A program made the translations under genes and the position numbers. 64,000 bases of DNA, taken from Bog-473 sp963807675 (lineage in GTDB: Bacteria; Actinomycetota; Acidimicrobiia; Acidimicrobiales; RAAP-2). Below the pieces are notes generated by a model. The model saw only the letters and a list, made by a program, of their open reading frames with translations. It was not told the origin of the DNA and searched no databases. The DNA is taken from contig CAWECP010000010.1 of NCBI GenBank assembly GCA_963807675.1, forward strand, positions 62,001 to 126,000, written 5' to 3'. Shown piece by piece: positions 35,078 to 44,156 of the stretch (its first letter is position 1; every line of letters begins with the position of its first letter).

Positions 35078-35635
35078 ATGGCGGCTCTGTGTGCGCTGAC
35101 GTGTGCCGCCCTGTGCGCGGTCGGCGCCCTCGCCATTCCCACCGGGGCCCAGCCGGCCGGGGTGAGCGACCGGACGGCTCCGACGGGCCAGTGGGCAGCC
35201 TCCCTGACGGCGAGCCCGCCCAGCACGACGACCACGTCAACGACGACGTCCACCACCACCACGACGACGTCCACGACGACGACGACCACGTCCACGACGA
35301 CCACGACCACGTTGCCGGTCCAGAGCTTCGTCCAGCCCACGGCGGCGCCGGACGAGCTGCCCCCGCCCGGCCAGGCGACGGCGTACGGCTGCGCGGCGGC
35401 GCAGCAGTACATCGCGGCCTACGCGGCGCCGGACTTCTGGCTCGCCTGCCCGGCCTACTCCAGAGGTCACCAGGCCTCGACGGTCTGCGAGTCGACGACG
35501 TCCCCGTGCAGCGTCCTGCGGATCATCACCATCAGCGACCCGTGTGCCGCCGCCTACATGAACGAGGCGTCAAACTCGTGGGTGCTCCTGGGCCTCTCCG
35601 ACGCACCACTCGACCCCTACGGGATGTGCGCCTGA
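35078..35635 (+). CDS. Secreted protein with Ser/Thr-rich linker
   Basis: A 185-residue exported protein. ATG 35078 gives a short signal peptide (MAALCALTCAALCAVGALA, cleavage after TGA or GAQPA). Residues about 48-88 are almost only Thr and Ser, a stalk-like linker likely to be glycosylated or to cross the envelope. The C-terminal about 95 residues contain six Cys (CAAAQQYI, CPAY, CESTTSPC, DPCAAAYM, GMCA), suggesting disulphides. GTG/TTG starts 20 bases upstream are possible. Function unknown. Confidence 0.6.
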   Translation: MAALCALTCAALCAVGALAIPTGAQPAGVSDRTAPTGQWAASLTASPPSTTTTSTTTSTTTTTTSTTTTTTSTTTTTTLPVQSFVQPTAAPDELPPPGQATAYGCAAAQQYIAAYAAPDFWLACPAYSRGHQASTVCESTTSPCSVLRIITISDPCAAAYMNEASNSWVLLGLSDAPLDPYGMCA

Positions 35636-35672
35636 GCGCCTGGCGCGGCTCGGGACGCTGGAGGCCTGCCAC

Positions 35673-35678
35673 TACGCT
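35673..35678 (+). promoter_or_regulatory. -10 box of trpC (leaderless)
   Basis: TACGCT ends 8 bases before the trpC ATG. It separates the trpCFBA unit from the upstream secreted-protein gene. No trp leader peptide or T-box is seen. Confidence 0.5.
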
Positions 35679-35686
35679 GAACGGCC

Positions 35687-36478
35687 ATGCCCACCTACCT
35701 GGCGGACATCGTGACCTCGCACCGCGCTCGGGCCGCGGCGGACGTCCGCACCCTCGATGAGCTGGTGCAACGAGCGGCCGCCACGCCTCTCCCGCGCGAC
35801 TTCGCCGGCGCCCTGCGGGCCGACGGGCTCTCGGTCGTCGCCGAGATAAAGCGGCGCTCTCCCTCCAAGGGTGACCTCGATCCGAGCCTGCAGCCCGAGC
35901 TGGTGGCCAAGGAGTACGAAACCGGTGGCGCGGCCTGCCTGTCCGTGCTGACCGACGCCGACTACTTCGGGGGCTCCGAGGGTGACCTGGTCGCGGCCCG
36001 GCAGGCCTCCGGCCTGCCGGTGCTGCGCAAGGACTTCACCGTGCAGGAGGCCGACGTGGTCGACGCCCGGCTCATGGGGGCGGACGCCGTGCTGCTGATC
36101 GTGGCGGCCCTCGACGACGAGGAGCTGCGCCGATTCGCCGCACGGGCGGAGGACCTCTCGCTGGCGGCGCTCGTCGAGGTGCACGACGAGGAGGAGCTGG
36201 AGCGCGCCCTGGCGGCCGGCGCCGGCCTGATCGGGGTGAACCAGCGCGACCTGCGCACGTTCGAGGTCGACCACGAGCGCGCCTGCCGGCTGGCTGCCCA
36301 AATTCCGGCCGACGTCATCGCCGTGGCGGAATCTGGCATCCGCGACGCCGCCGACGCCGAGAGGCTGGCCGCCGCGGGCTACGACGCCATTCTGGTCGGC
36401 GAGACCCTGGTACGGGCCGGCGTGGACCGGCCGGCCCGGTTGCGCGAGCTGGTGGGGCATCCGGTGGGCTCACGGTGA
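35687..36478 (+). CDS. trpC: Indole-3-glycerol phosphate synthase
   Basis: A 263-residue barrel enzyme that closes the indole ring. VVAEIKRRSPSKGDL with catalytic Glu and Lys, LSVLTDADYFGGSEGDL, LRKDFTVQEADVVDAR with catalytic Lys, IGVNQRDLRTFEVD and VAESGIRDAADAERL are complete. Its stop overlaps the GTG of trpF. Confidence 0.95.
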   Translation: MPTYLADIVTSHRARAAADVRTLDELVQRAAATPLPRDFAGALRADGLSVVAEIKRRSPSKGDLDPSLQPELVAKEYETGGAACLSVLTDADYFGGSEGDLVAARQASGLPVLRKDFTVQEADVVDARLMGADAVLLIVAALDDEELRRFAARAEDLSLAALVEVHDEEELERALAAGAGLIGVNQRDLRTFEVDHERACRLAAQIPADVIAVAESGIRDAADAERLAAAGYDAILVGETLVRAGVDRPARLRELVGHPVGSR

Positions 36479-37167
36479 GCGAGGCGGAGCTCTTCGTCAA
36501 GATCTGCGGAATCACCTCCGAGGCCGATGCGCTGCTGTCCGTCAGCCTGGGTGCTTCGGCCGTCGGCTTCATGTTCGCCCCCTCGCCGCGCCAGGTCTCG
36601 GTCCGCCTCGCCGGCGACATCGCCAAGCGGCTGCCCGAGCAGGTGCTGACCGTGGGGGTGTTTCGCAACGAGGCGCCGCAGCGGGTGGTCGAGACCGTGC
36701 ATGCCGCCGGCCTGAATGCGGCCCAGCTGCACGGCCACGAGTCCGCGGAGGAGACCAAGTGGGTGCGCTCCCGGGTGGGCACCGTGATCAAGGCGTTCAA
36801 AGCGGGCGAACGGGCGATCGGGCGCTTCGAGGAGTTCGGCGCCGACTTTCTCCTGGTGGACGGTGAAAACCCGGGCTCGGGACAGGTGTTCGACTGGCGG
36901 TTGGCCGAGGGGGTGGCCGACCACCATCGCCTGATCGTGTGCGGCGGGCTGCGGCCGGAGAACGTCGGACCGGCGGTGCGCAGCTTGCGGCCGGCCGGGG
37001 TGGACGTGTCCACCGGGGTAGAGACGGCACCCGGCCGCAAGGATCCGCTGCTGCTGCGGGACTTCATCGGCAACGCCCGGCGCGCCCACGCGGAAGTGTC
37101 GGCGCGTGACAGGTCGGAGGACGACGCCGACTCAGACGAGGAGCCCTACGACTGGCGGGACGGATGA
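36475..37167 (+). CDS. trpF: Phosphoribosylanthranilate isomerase
   Basis: A 230-residue barrel. FVKICGITSEADALLSVSLG has the catalytic Cys, VGFMFAPSPRQVS the phosphate loop, VVETVHAAGLNAAQLHG, LLVDGENPGSGQVFDW with the catalytic Asp, and ICGGLRPENV. The last 25 residues are acidic and unusual. Many actinobacteria lack trpF and use PriA instead, so a real trpF between trpC and trpB is informative. GTG start inside the trpC stop; stop overlaps trpB by ATGA. Confidence 0.94.
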   Translation: MSEAELFVKICGITSEADALLSVSLGASAVGFMFAPSPRQVSVRLAGDIAKRLPEQVLTVGVFRNEAPQRVVETVHAAGLNAAQLHGHESAEETKWVRSRVGTVIKAFKAGERAIGRFEEFGADFLLVDGENPGSGQVFDWRLAEGVADHHRLIVCGGLRPENVGPAVRSLRPAGVDVSTGVETAPGRKDPLLLRDFIGNARRAHAEVSARDRSEDDADSDEEPYDWRDG

Positions 37168-38360
37168 GCGGCGAAAGTCTCATGGCACGGCCGGATGACG
37201 ATGGCCGCTTCGGGGAGTTCGGTGGGCGCTTCGTCCCCGAGTCCCTCATGCCGGCATGCCTCGAGCTCGAGAAGTGGTTTGACGACGCCTGGGCGGACCC
37301 GGCCTTCCACGCCGAGCTGGACGGCATTTTGCGCCACTACGGCGGGCGGCCGACGCCGGTGACCGAGTGTGCGAGGCTCTCCGAGCACCTCGGGGTGCGG
37401 GTGTTCCTCAAGCGAGAGGACCTGGCGCACACCGGCTCGCACAAGCTCAACAACGTGGTCGGCCAGGCGCTGCTGACCAAACGGATGGGGAAGCCTCGGA
37501 TGATCGCCGAAACGGGTGCCGGCCAGCACGGCGTCGCCTCGGCCACGTCGGCGGCGCTCTTCGGTCTGGAGTGCACGGTGTTCATGGGAGAGGTGGACAC
37601 GAAGCGCCAGGAGCTCAACGTCTTCCGCATGGAGCTGCTGGGGGCCGAGGTACGCGCGGTCACCTCGGGCAGCCGGACGCTGAAGGACGCGGTCAACGAG
37701 GCCATGAGGGAATGGGTGGCCACGGTGGAGACGACGCACTACTGCCTGGGATCGGTGATGGGCCCGCATCCGTTTCCGTACATGGTGCGCCAGTTCCAGC
37801 GTGTGGTCGGTGAGGAGGCCCGCCAGCAGTGCCTCGAGGTACTGGGGACCGACCCTGACGTCGTGGTGGCGTGCGTCGGCGGCGGCTCCAATGCCGCCGG
37901 GACGTTCGCCGGCTTCGTCGACACGCCGGCGCGGCTGGTCGGGGTGGAGGCGGCCGGTGGGGCTGCCATCACCAACGGCATCCCCGGCGTCCTGCACGGC
38001 ATGTATTCGCGGCTGCTGCAGGACGAGGCGGGCCAAATAGAGGAGGCCGAGTCGATCTCGGCCGGCCTGGACTATCCGGGGTTGGGGCCCGAGCACGCCC
38101 ATCTGGCTGCAACCGGTCGAGCCGAGTACTCCACGGCGAGCGACGACGAGGTGCTCGAGGCCTTTCGGCTCCTGAGCCACACCGAGGGGATCATCCCGGC
38201 GCTCGAGTCGGCGCACGCGGTGGCGTGGGTCGCTCGTTGCGCGGGCACGGAGGCGCTGCCCCGGGGTTCGACCGTCCTCCTCACCCTGTCGGGGCGGGGT
38301 GACAAGGACGTGGCACAGGTGCGCGAGATCTTCGGCCGCCGGCAAAGTGGCCATGCCTGA
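37164..38360 (+). CDS. trpB: Tryptophan synthase beta chain
   Basis: A 398-residue PLP enzyme making tryptophan from indole and serine. FGEFGGRFVPESLMP, HTGSHKLNN with Schiff-base Lys94, ETGAGQHGVA, CVGGGSNAAG (phosphate-binding) and EGIIPALESAHAV identify the TrpB1 type that pairs with TrpA. ATG overlaps the trpF stop, and trpA starts 8 bases before its end. Confidence 0.96.
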   Translation: MSGESLMARPDDDGRFGEFGGRFVPESLMPACLELEKWFDDAWADPAFHAELDGILRHYGGRPTPVTECARLSEHLGVRVFLKREDLAHTGSHKLNNVVGQALLTKRMGKPRMIAETGAGQHGVASATSAALFGLECTVFMGEVDTKRQELNVFRMELLGAEVRAVTSGSRTLKDAVNEAMREWVATVETTHYCLGSVMGPHPFPYMVRQFQRVVGEEARQQCLEVLGTDPDVVVACVGGGSNAAGTFAGFVDTPARLVGVEAAGGAAITNGIPGVLHGMYSRLLQDEAGQIEEAESISAGLDYPGLGPEHAHLAATGRAEYSTASDDEVLEAFRLLSHTEGIIPALESAHAVAWVARCAGTEALPRGSTVLLTLSGRGDKDVAQVREIFGRRQSGHA

Positions 38361-39129
38361 CCTCGAGAAGGAGCTGCGGGCCTGCCGCGAGCGCGGCCGC
38401 AAGTTGCTGATCCCCTACCTCATGGGGGGCATGACCGACGACTGGGGCCAGACCCTGGCGGCCGTGGTGGCGGCGGGAGCCGACGCCGTGGAGGTCGGCA
38501 TCCCGTTCTCGGACCCGATGATGGACGGGCCGGTGATTCAGGAGGCGGGGCTGCGTGCGCTCCACCGGGACACCGTGCCCGAGCAGGTGCTCGACGGCAT
38601 CGCCCGGGCCGAGGTCCCCGTGCCCGTGGCCGTCATGACCTACTACAACTTGGTCTTCCGGGCCGGACACAAGCGCATGGCCCGGTCGATGGCCGCCGCC
38701 GGGGTCGGCGGAGCGATTGTGGTGGACCTGTCGATTGAGGAGATCGAGCCGTGGGCGAAGGAGGCCGATACGGCGGGGATCGACACGGTCCTCCTGGTGG
38801 CACCGTCCAGCCCCGCCGAGCGGGTCGAACGAATTTGCGCCCGGGCCCGGGGCTTCGTCTACGCCGTGGCGCGCATGGGGGTGACCGGGGAGCGGGGCGA
38901 CGTCAGCGTCGACGCCGCCGGCGTGGTGGAGCGGATCCGCCGCTGCACGGACATGCCGGTGTGCGTCGGCGTCGGTGTCTCCACCCCCGAGCAGGCGGCC
39001 GAGGTGTGCCAGGTGGCCGACGGCGTCGTGGTCGGCTCCGCCCTGGTGCGCCGCTTGCTCGAGGGCGCGGGCCCCGAGGGCGCCGCCGGCTTCGTGGCCT
39101 CCCTGCGAGAGGCCATCGATCAGGTCTGA
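38353..39129 (+). CDS. trpA: Tryptophan synthase alpha chain
   Basis: A 258-residue barrel splitting indole-3-glycerol phosphate. LIPYLMGGMTDD, VEVGIPFSDPMMDGPVIQ with catalytic Glu and Asp, VVDLSIEEIEPW, LLVAPSSPAERVERI, VYAVARMGVTG and VCVGVGVSTPEQA are conserved. ATG 38353 overlaps trpB by 8 bases; GTG 38347 is an alternative. Last gene of trpCFBA; a convergent hydrolase gene ends 10 bases later, with no terminator visible. Confidence 0.95.
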   Translation: MPDLEKELRACRERGRKLLIPYLMGGMTDDWGQTLAAVVAAGADAVEVGIPFSDPMMDGPVIQEAGLRALHRDTVPEQVLDGIARAEVPVPVAVMTYYNLVFRAGHKRMARSMAAAGVGGAIVVDLSIEEIEPWAKEADTAGIDTVLLVAPSSPAERVERICARARGFVYAVARMGVTGERGDVSVDAAGVVERIRRCTDMPVCVGVGVSTPEQAAEVCQVADGVVVGSALVRRLLEGAGPEGAAGFVASLREAIDQV

Positions 39130-39139
39130 GACAAGGGGC

Positions 39140-40363
39140 CTACCGGGCGCGTTCGGGCAACTGCTGCAAGACCGCGGTCGCGATGGCGGCCTGTCCCGTC
39201 GCCGTCGGGTGCACGGCGCGCCACACGTACGCAGTCAGCTCCCGCTCGGCCCGCTGCGCCTGGGCGACGAGCGGTGCGCACGACACGGCGCCGTGCAGCA
39301 CCTTCGTCTCGTTGCACGCCTTGGCGGCCAGCACGTGCTCCGCGACGGCGGCCAGGGTGGTGTCGGGCACCGGCTCGCCCGAGAACACCCAGGGGTCGGC
39401 CGTGCAGATGCCGTGCCCGTCGAACGACGAGGCCAGGTCGACCAGCACGACGTTCTTGACGTGGGCGGACCGGGCGTCGGTCACCGCGCCGGCGATGGCG
39501 GTGTTCAACGCCCCCAGCACCACCTGGGCGGCGGCGTAGGTCGGGCCCGGGTCGTCCTTCAACCCGGCGCAGACCACGTTGGTGTGCAGGGTGGGCGCCG
39601 AGGCACCGCCGCTGATCTGCGCCGGGCTCGGGATGGGCTGGTAGTAGTCGAGGACGACCACCCGCACCGCGTGGCTGGCCACCGTCTTGATGGCGCGGGC
39701 CAGGCTGGCCCGCACGTCGGCCAACTCGGCCGCCAGCGCGGGCGTGACGGCGCCGTTCACCACGCACTCCGTCCCGATATCGAGGTTGGTGCCGAGCACC
39801 GGGACGCGGGCCAGCTCGTGCTCCAAACAGGAGGCGAAGTCGATGTCGTCGGCCCCGTCCTGGAGGAGGACCAGCCGGGCCGGATGCTGCGCCAGGTCGG
39901 CCGCCGTGATCTCGTCACTCAGGTTGCGGGCCCGTCCGGGCGGGTGCGGGCACTGCCCGTCGGGGCCGGTGTTGTCCGCCGGGTCGGCCACCGCGCCGCT
40001 GATGGCCAGCTGGTCGCCGGTCAGGTCGCAGTTGGTCGTCCGCACGGACATGGTCAGACCCAGCGCGGTCGCCACGCGACTCGGGTAGGCGAGCGCCGAC
40101 GGTCCCTGCGACACCCAGCCCCGGGGCAGGCCCACCTGCGGGGTGCGGTAGGGGTTGTGCAGCCCGTGCCCGTAGGGCACCGAGTCGCCCAGCGCCACGG
40201 CGCGGGTCGACGGGCTGGGCGAGGGGGGAGCCGGGGTCGGGGTCGGGGTCCGGGTGGCGAGCGTGGCCCCGCCGGCGGCGGCCAGGGCGAGCACCGCGGC
40301 GGCGGCCACCCAGGTCCGACGGGAGCGCCGGGCCGCGCCGAGCCAGCTGTGCAGCCTTCCCAT
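39140..40363 (-). CDS. Secreted SGNH/GDSL hydrolase
   Basis: A 407-residue exported esterase-like protein. A basic start and hydrophobic helix (about 17-37) form a signal anchor, followed by a Thr-Pro/Ser-Pro linker. Block I AVALGDSVPYGHG has the nucleophile Ser, and VWRAVHPTATGQ near the end supplies the Asp-equivalent/His part of the triad; LLQDGADDIDFASC corresponds to the GxND block with Asp instead of Asn. Likely acts on an envelope glycan or lipid. Single gene between trpA and the fab cluster. Confidence 0.8.
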   Translation of the reverse strand: MGRLHSWLGAARRSRRTWVAAAAVLALAAAGGATLATRTPTPTPAPPSPSPSTRAVALGDSVPYGHGLHNPYRTPQVGLPRGWVSQGPSALAYPSRVATALGLTMSVRTTNCDLTGDQLAISGAVADPADNTGPDGQCPHPPGRARNLSDEITAADLAQHPARLVLLQDGADDIDFASCLEHELARVPVLGTNLDIGTECVVNGAVTPALAAELADVRASLARAIKTVASHAVRVVVLDYYQPIPSPAQISGGASAPTLHTNVVCAGLKDDPGPTYAAAQVVLGALNTAIAGAVTDARSAHVKNVVLVDLASSFDGHGICTADPWVFSGEPVPDTTLAAVAEHVLAAKACNETKVLHGAVSCAPLVAQAQRAERELTAYVWRAVHPTATGQAAIATAVLQQLPERAR

Positions 40364-40447
40364 GAGCGACAGCGACCTCGGACCTCACCATGACCAACCC
40401 GTGGCCAGAGGCGGCCGCGGGGGAGCGAGCGACCTTAGCGGGTGCCC

Positions 40448-41644
40448 TCAGCCCGGTGGCAGCAGGACCAGGCAGCCGTTGTGGCCGCCGAAGCCGAAGG
40501 AGTTCGACAACACCGCGGCGGGCTCCCAGGGCTGTGGCTCACCGTGCACGATCCGGATCGTGATCTCGGGGTCGGGCTCCTCGTAGCCGGCCGTGGGCGG
40601 GATGGTCGCGTGCTGGATGGTCAGGACCGCCGCCACCGCCTCGATGGCGCCGGCTGCCGCCAGGCCGTGGCCGGTCACGCCTTTGGTCGAAGTGACCAAC
40701 GGGCCGGTCTCGCCGAAGACCTTGCTGATGGCCCTGGCCTCGGCCAGGTCGTTCAGCGGCGTCGACGTGCCGTGGGCGTTGATGTGCCCGACGTCCGACG
40801 GCTCGATCCCGGCGTCGGCCAGCGCCAGCTCCATGCAGGCGACGGCACCTGCCCCGTCCGGAGCCGGGGCCGTGATGTGGTGCGCGTCCGAGGTGCTGGC
40901 CGCGCCGGCCACTTCGGCGTAAATGGTGGCGCCGCGGGCCACGGCGCGGTCCCAGTCCTCGAGGACCAGGGCGGCGGCGCCCTCCGTCATGACGAAGCCG
41001 TCACGCCGGGCGTCGAAGGGGCGCGAATTGCCCGACGTGGAGAGCGCCGTCATGTTCGCGAAGGCCGCCATGGCCACCGGGTGCATGCTGGCTTCGGATC
41101 CGCCGCCGACCACCACCTCGCAGCGCCCCGTCGCGACCAGGCGGGCGGCCGCGGCAATGGCGTGGGTCCCCGCGGCACAGGCGGTGCAGATGGTCTCGCA
41201 CGGGCCGCGCCAGACGAGCCGCATGGAAATGCCCGCCGCGCCGGCGTTGGCCATCATCATGGGCACCAGCCGTGGTGAGACGCGCGACGCACCCCGCTCG
41301 TTGAAGACACCGACCTGGTCGGCCAGCGTCTCGAAGCCGCCGACACCGGTCGCGAACACCACCCCGGCCTTGGCCGGATCGACATCGAGGTCGCCCGCGT
41401 CCGCCACGGCCTGATCCGCCGACACGATGGACAGCTGTGCGAAGCGGTCGAGCTGGCGCGCCTCCTTCGGTCCGAAGAAGTCACCCGGCTCGTAGCCACG
41501 CACGTGGCCGCCCACCACGGAGGGGTGGCACAGCCCGTCCCACAGCGCGTCGGTCCCGACCCCGCAGCAGGTGACCGCACCCAGCCCGGTGACGGCGACG
41601 CGCCGTCCCCGGATGGGGCCGTCGCTGCCGTTCCCGATCAGCAT
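40448..41644 (-). CDS. fabF: Beta-ketoacyl-ACP synthase II
   Basis: A 398-residue condensing enzyme extending acyl-ACP with malonyl-ACP. VAVTGLGAVTCCGVG, catalytic Cys156 in CTACAAGTHAI, His291 in NAHGTSTPLND, Lys321 and His326 in KGVTGHGLAAAG and the C-terminal NSFGFGGHNG complete the Cys-His-His set. ATG overlaps the ACP stop by one base. Last gene of the fabD-fabG-acpP-fabF unit. Confidence 0.94.
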   Translation of the reverse strand: MLIGNGSDGPIRGRRVAVTGLGAVTCCGVGTDALWDGLCHPSVVGGHVRGYEPGDFFGPKEARQLDRFAQLSIVSADQAVADAGDLDVDPAKAGVVFATGVGGFETLADQVGVFNERGASRVSPRLVPMMMANAGAAGISMRLVWRGPCETICTACAAGTHAIAAAARLVATGRCEVVVGGGSEASMHPVAMAAFANMTALSTSGNSRPFDARRDGFVMTEGAAALVLEDWDRAVARGATIYAEVAGAASTSDAHHITAPAPDGAGAVACMELALADAGIEPSDVGHINAHGTSTPLNDLAEARAISKVFGETGPLVTSTKGVTGHGLAAAGAIEAVAAVLTIQHATIPPTAGYEEPDPEITIRIVHGEPQPWEPAAVLSNSFGFGGHNGCLVLLPPG

Positions 41645-41883
41645 CAGAGCTTCGAGGAGATCAGGTCGAAGGCCTGCCCGATGGTCGTGATGTCCTCGAG
41701 CTCGGTCTCCTCGACGGTGATGTCGAACGCTTCCTCGAGCGCCATGACCAGCTCCACCAGATCGAGGCTGTCGGCATCGAGATCATCCGCGAACTTGGCC
41801 TCCTTGGTGATTTTGTCCGCCGGCACCTGCAGCACCTCCACGGCGCACTCGCGAAACTTGTCGAACGCTGCGTCGCTGTCCAC
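41644..41883 (-). CDS. acpP: Acyl carrier protein
   Basis: A 79-residue acidic four-helix protein. The phosphopantetheine Ser is in DLDADSLDLVELVMALEE, the standard ACP motif. GTG start with AAGGAG about 8 bases upstream, one of the clearest ribosome binding sites in the window, as expected for an abundant protein. Lies between fabG and fabF. Confidence 0.95.
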   Translation of the reverse strand: MDSDAAFDKFRECAVEVLQVPADKITKEAKFADDLDADSLDLVELVMALEEAFDITVEETELEDITTIGQAFDLISSKL

Positions 41884-41935
41884 TCTGTGTACTCCTTCTT
41901 TCCCTGTCGTTCGTTCTGTCTTGGTTTCCTGAACG

Positions 41936-42658
41936 CTACAGCCCCATGCCGAGGCCTCCGTCGACCGGCACCACGGCCCCGGTCACGTAGCCGGCGGCGT
42001 CGGAGGCGAGAAAGCCCACTACGGCGGCCACATCCTGCACGCTCCCGACACGCCCGAGCGGCACCTGGCCGGTCATGGCGGCCACTCGGTCGTCACCGAG
42101 CACGGCCGTCATGTCGGTGTCGATCAGGCCGGGAGCCACGACGTTGACCGTGATCTGGCGGCTACCCACCTCGCGGGCGATGGCCCGGGCCATGCCGACC
42201 AGCCCTGCCTTGGAGGCGGCATAGTTGGCCTGGCCGGGCAGGCCCATGAAGGCGCCCACCGACGACAGGAAGATGATGCGGCCCGTGTGCAGGCGCAGCA
42301 TTTTTGCCACGGCGCGTTTGGCCACCCGGAACGACCCGGTGAGGTTGGCGTCGATCACGTCGAGGAACGCCTGGTCGCTCATGCGCAGCATCAGCGCGTC
42401 CATGGTGATGCCGGCGTTGGCCACCAGCACCTCGACCGGGCCCCAACGTTCTTCGACGGCGGCGAAGGCGGCCTCGACCTCCTCGCCGTTGCGCACGTCG
42501 CAACGGACGGGCAGGAAGCGCTCGGCGGCCGCCTCGATGGGCGAAGCCGGCGCCTCGGAGCGGTAGGTGGTGGACACCTGGTCGCCGTTGGCCAGAAACC
42601 ATTCCACGCAGGCCGCGCCGATACCGCGGTTTCCCCCTGTCACGAGCACGACGGCCAT
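41936..42658 (-). CDS. fabG: 3-oxoacyl-ACP reductase
   Basis: A 240-residue short-chain dehydrogenase. VLVTGGNRGIGAAC (NADPH site), NAGITMDALMLRM, Ser in FLSSVGAFMGLPGQ, YAASKAGLVGMA with catalytic Tyr and Lys, and VAPGLIDTDMT are FabG features. ATG overlaps the fabD stop. Its place before acpP supports a fatty-acid role. Confidence 0.94.
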   Translation of the reverse strand: MAVVLVTGGNRGIGAACVEWFLANGDQVSTTYRSEAPASPIEAAAERFLPVRCDVRNGEEVEAAFAAVEERWGPVEVLVANAGITMDALMLRMSDQAFLDVIDANLTGSFRVAKRAVAKMLRLHTGRIIFLSSVGAFMGLPGQANYAASKAGLVGMARAIAREVGSRQITVNVVAPGLIDTDMTAVLGDDRVAAMTGQVPLGRVGSVQDVAAVVGFLASDAAGYVTGAVVPVDGGLGMGL

Positions 42659-43911
42659 CAGCGCGTATCGGGCACCCGGAGCCAGATCAACGGCTGTCCT
42701 TCTTGGACGCGCTCGCCGTCGGCCGCCATCCAGCGGATGACGTCGCCGGCGAACGGCGTGCGCACCTCGGCAGGGCCGACCCGCCCAACCAGGTCGCCGA
42801 CTTCGATCGGCGACGCGGCGTCGGAGCCATCCCCCGTGCCCGGTAGCAGACCCGTTCCCGGTGCTTGCAGCGTCGACTCGGGGCTGAAGATGCCGCTGCA
42901 GGGGCTGACCACCACCCGTTCGGACATGTAGAGGTGCTCGCCCTGGTGCAGCGCCGGCTCCGCACGCCAGGTTCCGGCCGCGCCCACCTGGTCCATCAGT
43001 GCGTCGAGGTCCTCGGGCTTGGAGACCGACAGCGACTGGATCTCGGGCAGGCTGCGCTTGGCCAGGCCGCTCAGCACGCCACCGGGTCCCAGCTCGACGT
43101 GCGAGGTCAGCCCCAGGCCGCCGAATGTCTCGAGCGTCTGGCGCCAGCGCACCGGGCTGCACAGCTGCGCCGACAGGAGCCCGGGCCAGTCGGCCGGGTC
43201 GTCGTGCACGTGTGCGTCCACGTTGGCCACCACCCGCACCTCGGGCGTCAGGAAGGTCACTTCGGCCAAGGCCTTGCGCAGCGGGCCACGCGCCCCCTGC
43301 ATCAGAGGCGTGTGGAAGGCCCCCGACACCTGGATCGGCAGGACGCGCTTGGCCCCGAGTCCCTTGGCCAGCTCGCCCGCCCGCTCCACCGCCTCCACCG
43401 TGCCGGCGATCACCACCTGGCCCGGCGCGTTGTAGTTGGCCACCCACACGTCGCCTTCGGCCCGCATGCAGGCCGCCTCGGCGTCGTCGTCGGCGATGCC
43501 GAGGAGGGCGGCCATGGTGCCCGGGGCCTCCTCGCCGGCGCGGGCCATGGCCTCGCCGCGGGCGACGACGAGCTGAATGCCGTGCTCGAAGCCCAGAGCC
43601 CCGCTGGCCACCAGCGCCGTGTACTCGCCCAGACTGTGGCCGGCGCAGGCCGCCGGCGTCAGGCCGATGCGCTCGACGGCGTCGAGCACCACCAGGCTGA
43701 GCACCGTGGTGGCCAACTGCGCGTTCTCGGTCTGGGTCAGCTCCTCAATGGGTGCGTGCAGCAGCAGGTGCGCCAGGTCGCGGTCGGCTGCGGCGGAGGC
43801 CTCCTCGACGACTTCCCACGACGGATGGTCGACCCACGGCTCACCCATGCCGGCACGTTGTGACCCCTGTCCGGGAAAGGTGAAGACCAACACGTGTCCG
43901 AGGGCTCCCAT
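42658..43911 (-). CDS. fabD: Malonyl-CoA:ACP transacylase fused to a biotinyl/lipoyl-like domain
   Basis: A 417-residue protein. Residues 1-300 are an ordinary FabD: FTFPGQGSQ, GHSLGEYTAL with Ser93, SGAFHTPLM with His200 and HVELGPGGVLSGL. After a linker, residues about 330-415 read VVVSPCSGIF, IEVGDLVGRVG, AEVRTPFAGDVIRWMAADGE and RVQEGQPLIWL, the shape of a biotinyl/lipoyl barrel-sandwich domain, but without the Met-Lys-Met target. The whole is one unbroken frame. ATG 43911 is preferred; 43941 is possible. First gene of the fab unit. Confidence 0.88.
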   Translation of the reverse strand: MGALGHVLVFTFPGQGSQRAGMGEPWVDHPSWEVVEEASAAADRDLAHLLLHAPIEELTQTENAQLATTVLSLVVLDAVERIGLTPAACAGHSLGEYTALVASGALGFEHGIQLVVARGEAMARAGEEAPGTMAALLGIADDDAEAACMRAEGDVWVANYNAPGQVVIAGTVEAVERAGELAKGLGAKRVLPIQVSGAFHTPLMQGARGPLRKALAEVTFLTPEVRVVANVDAHVHDDPADWPGLLSAQLCSPVRWRQTLETFGGLGLTSHVELGPGGVLSGLAKRSLPEIQSLSVSKPEDLDALMDQVGAAGTWRAEPALHQGEHLYMSERVVVSPCSGIFSPESTLQAPGTGLLPGTGDGSDAASPIEVGDLVGRVGPAEVRTPFAGDVIRWMAADGERVQEGQPLIWLRVPDTR

Positions 43912-44102
43912 CGACGGCGAACGAAAGCCCCAGTGTGGCATGCCGGCACTGTCCCGGCCCAAGCCGGGCCCCGGTTTCGCACCGTTGGTGGGAAACGAGA
44001 ACCTGTGTCAGGGCCGGTGCTGGTTACCTCGCGGAAACCTGGTGCGACTACCGGTGGGATGTCGCCGGCTCTGGCGTCGACTCGATTCGTGAGGCGCGTG
44101 AG

Positions 44103-44127
44103 CCTTCGGGGACAACGAGACCGAAGG
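44103..44127 (-). terminator. Hairpin after the secreted Thr-rich protein gene
   Basis: CCTTCGG and CCGAAGG form a perfect 7-bp stem with an 11-base loop, 30 bases past the stop of the upstream minus-strand gene and before fabD. Confidence 0.45.
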
Positions 44128-44156
44128 GAGCGGCCAGGGCCGACCAGCCCTCAGGG

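Noticed and set aside
35640..35686. Tryptophan-responsive leader (T-box or attenuator) before trpC
   Set aside because: The gap is 50 bases and the -10 box is 8 bases from the ATG, leaving no room for a leader; no Trp-rich short frame or antiterminator pairing is seen.
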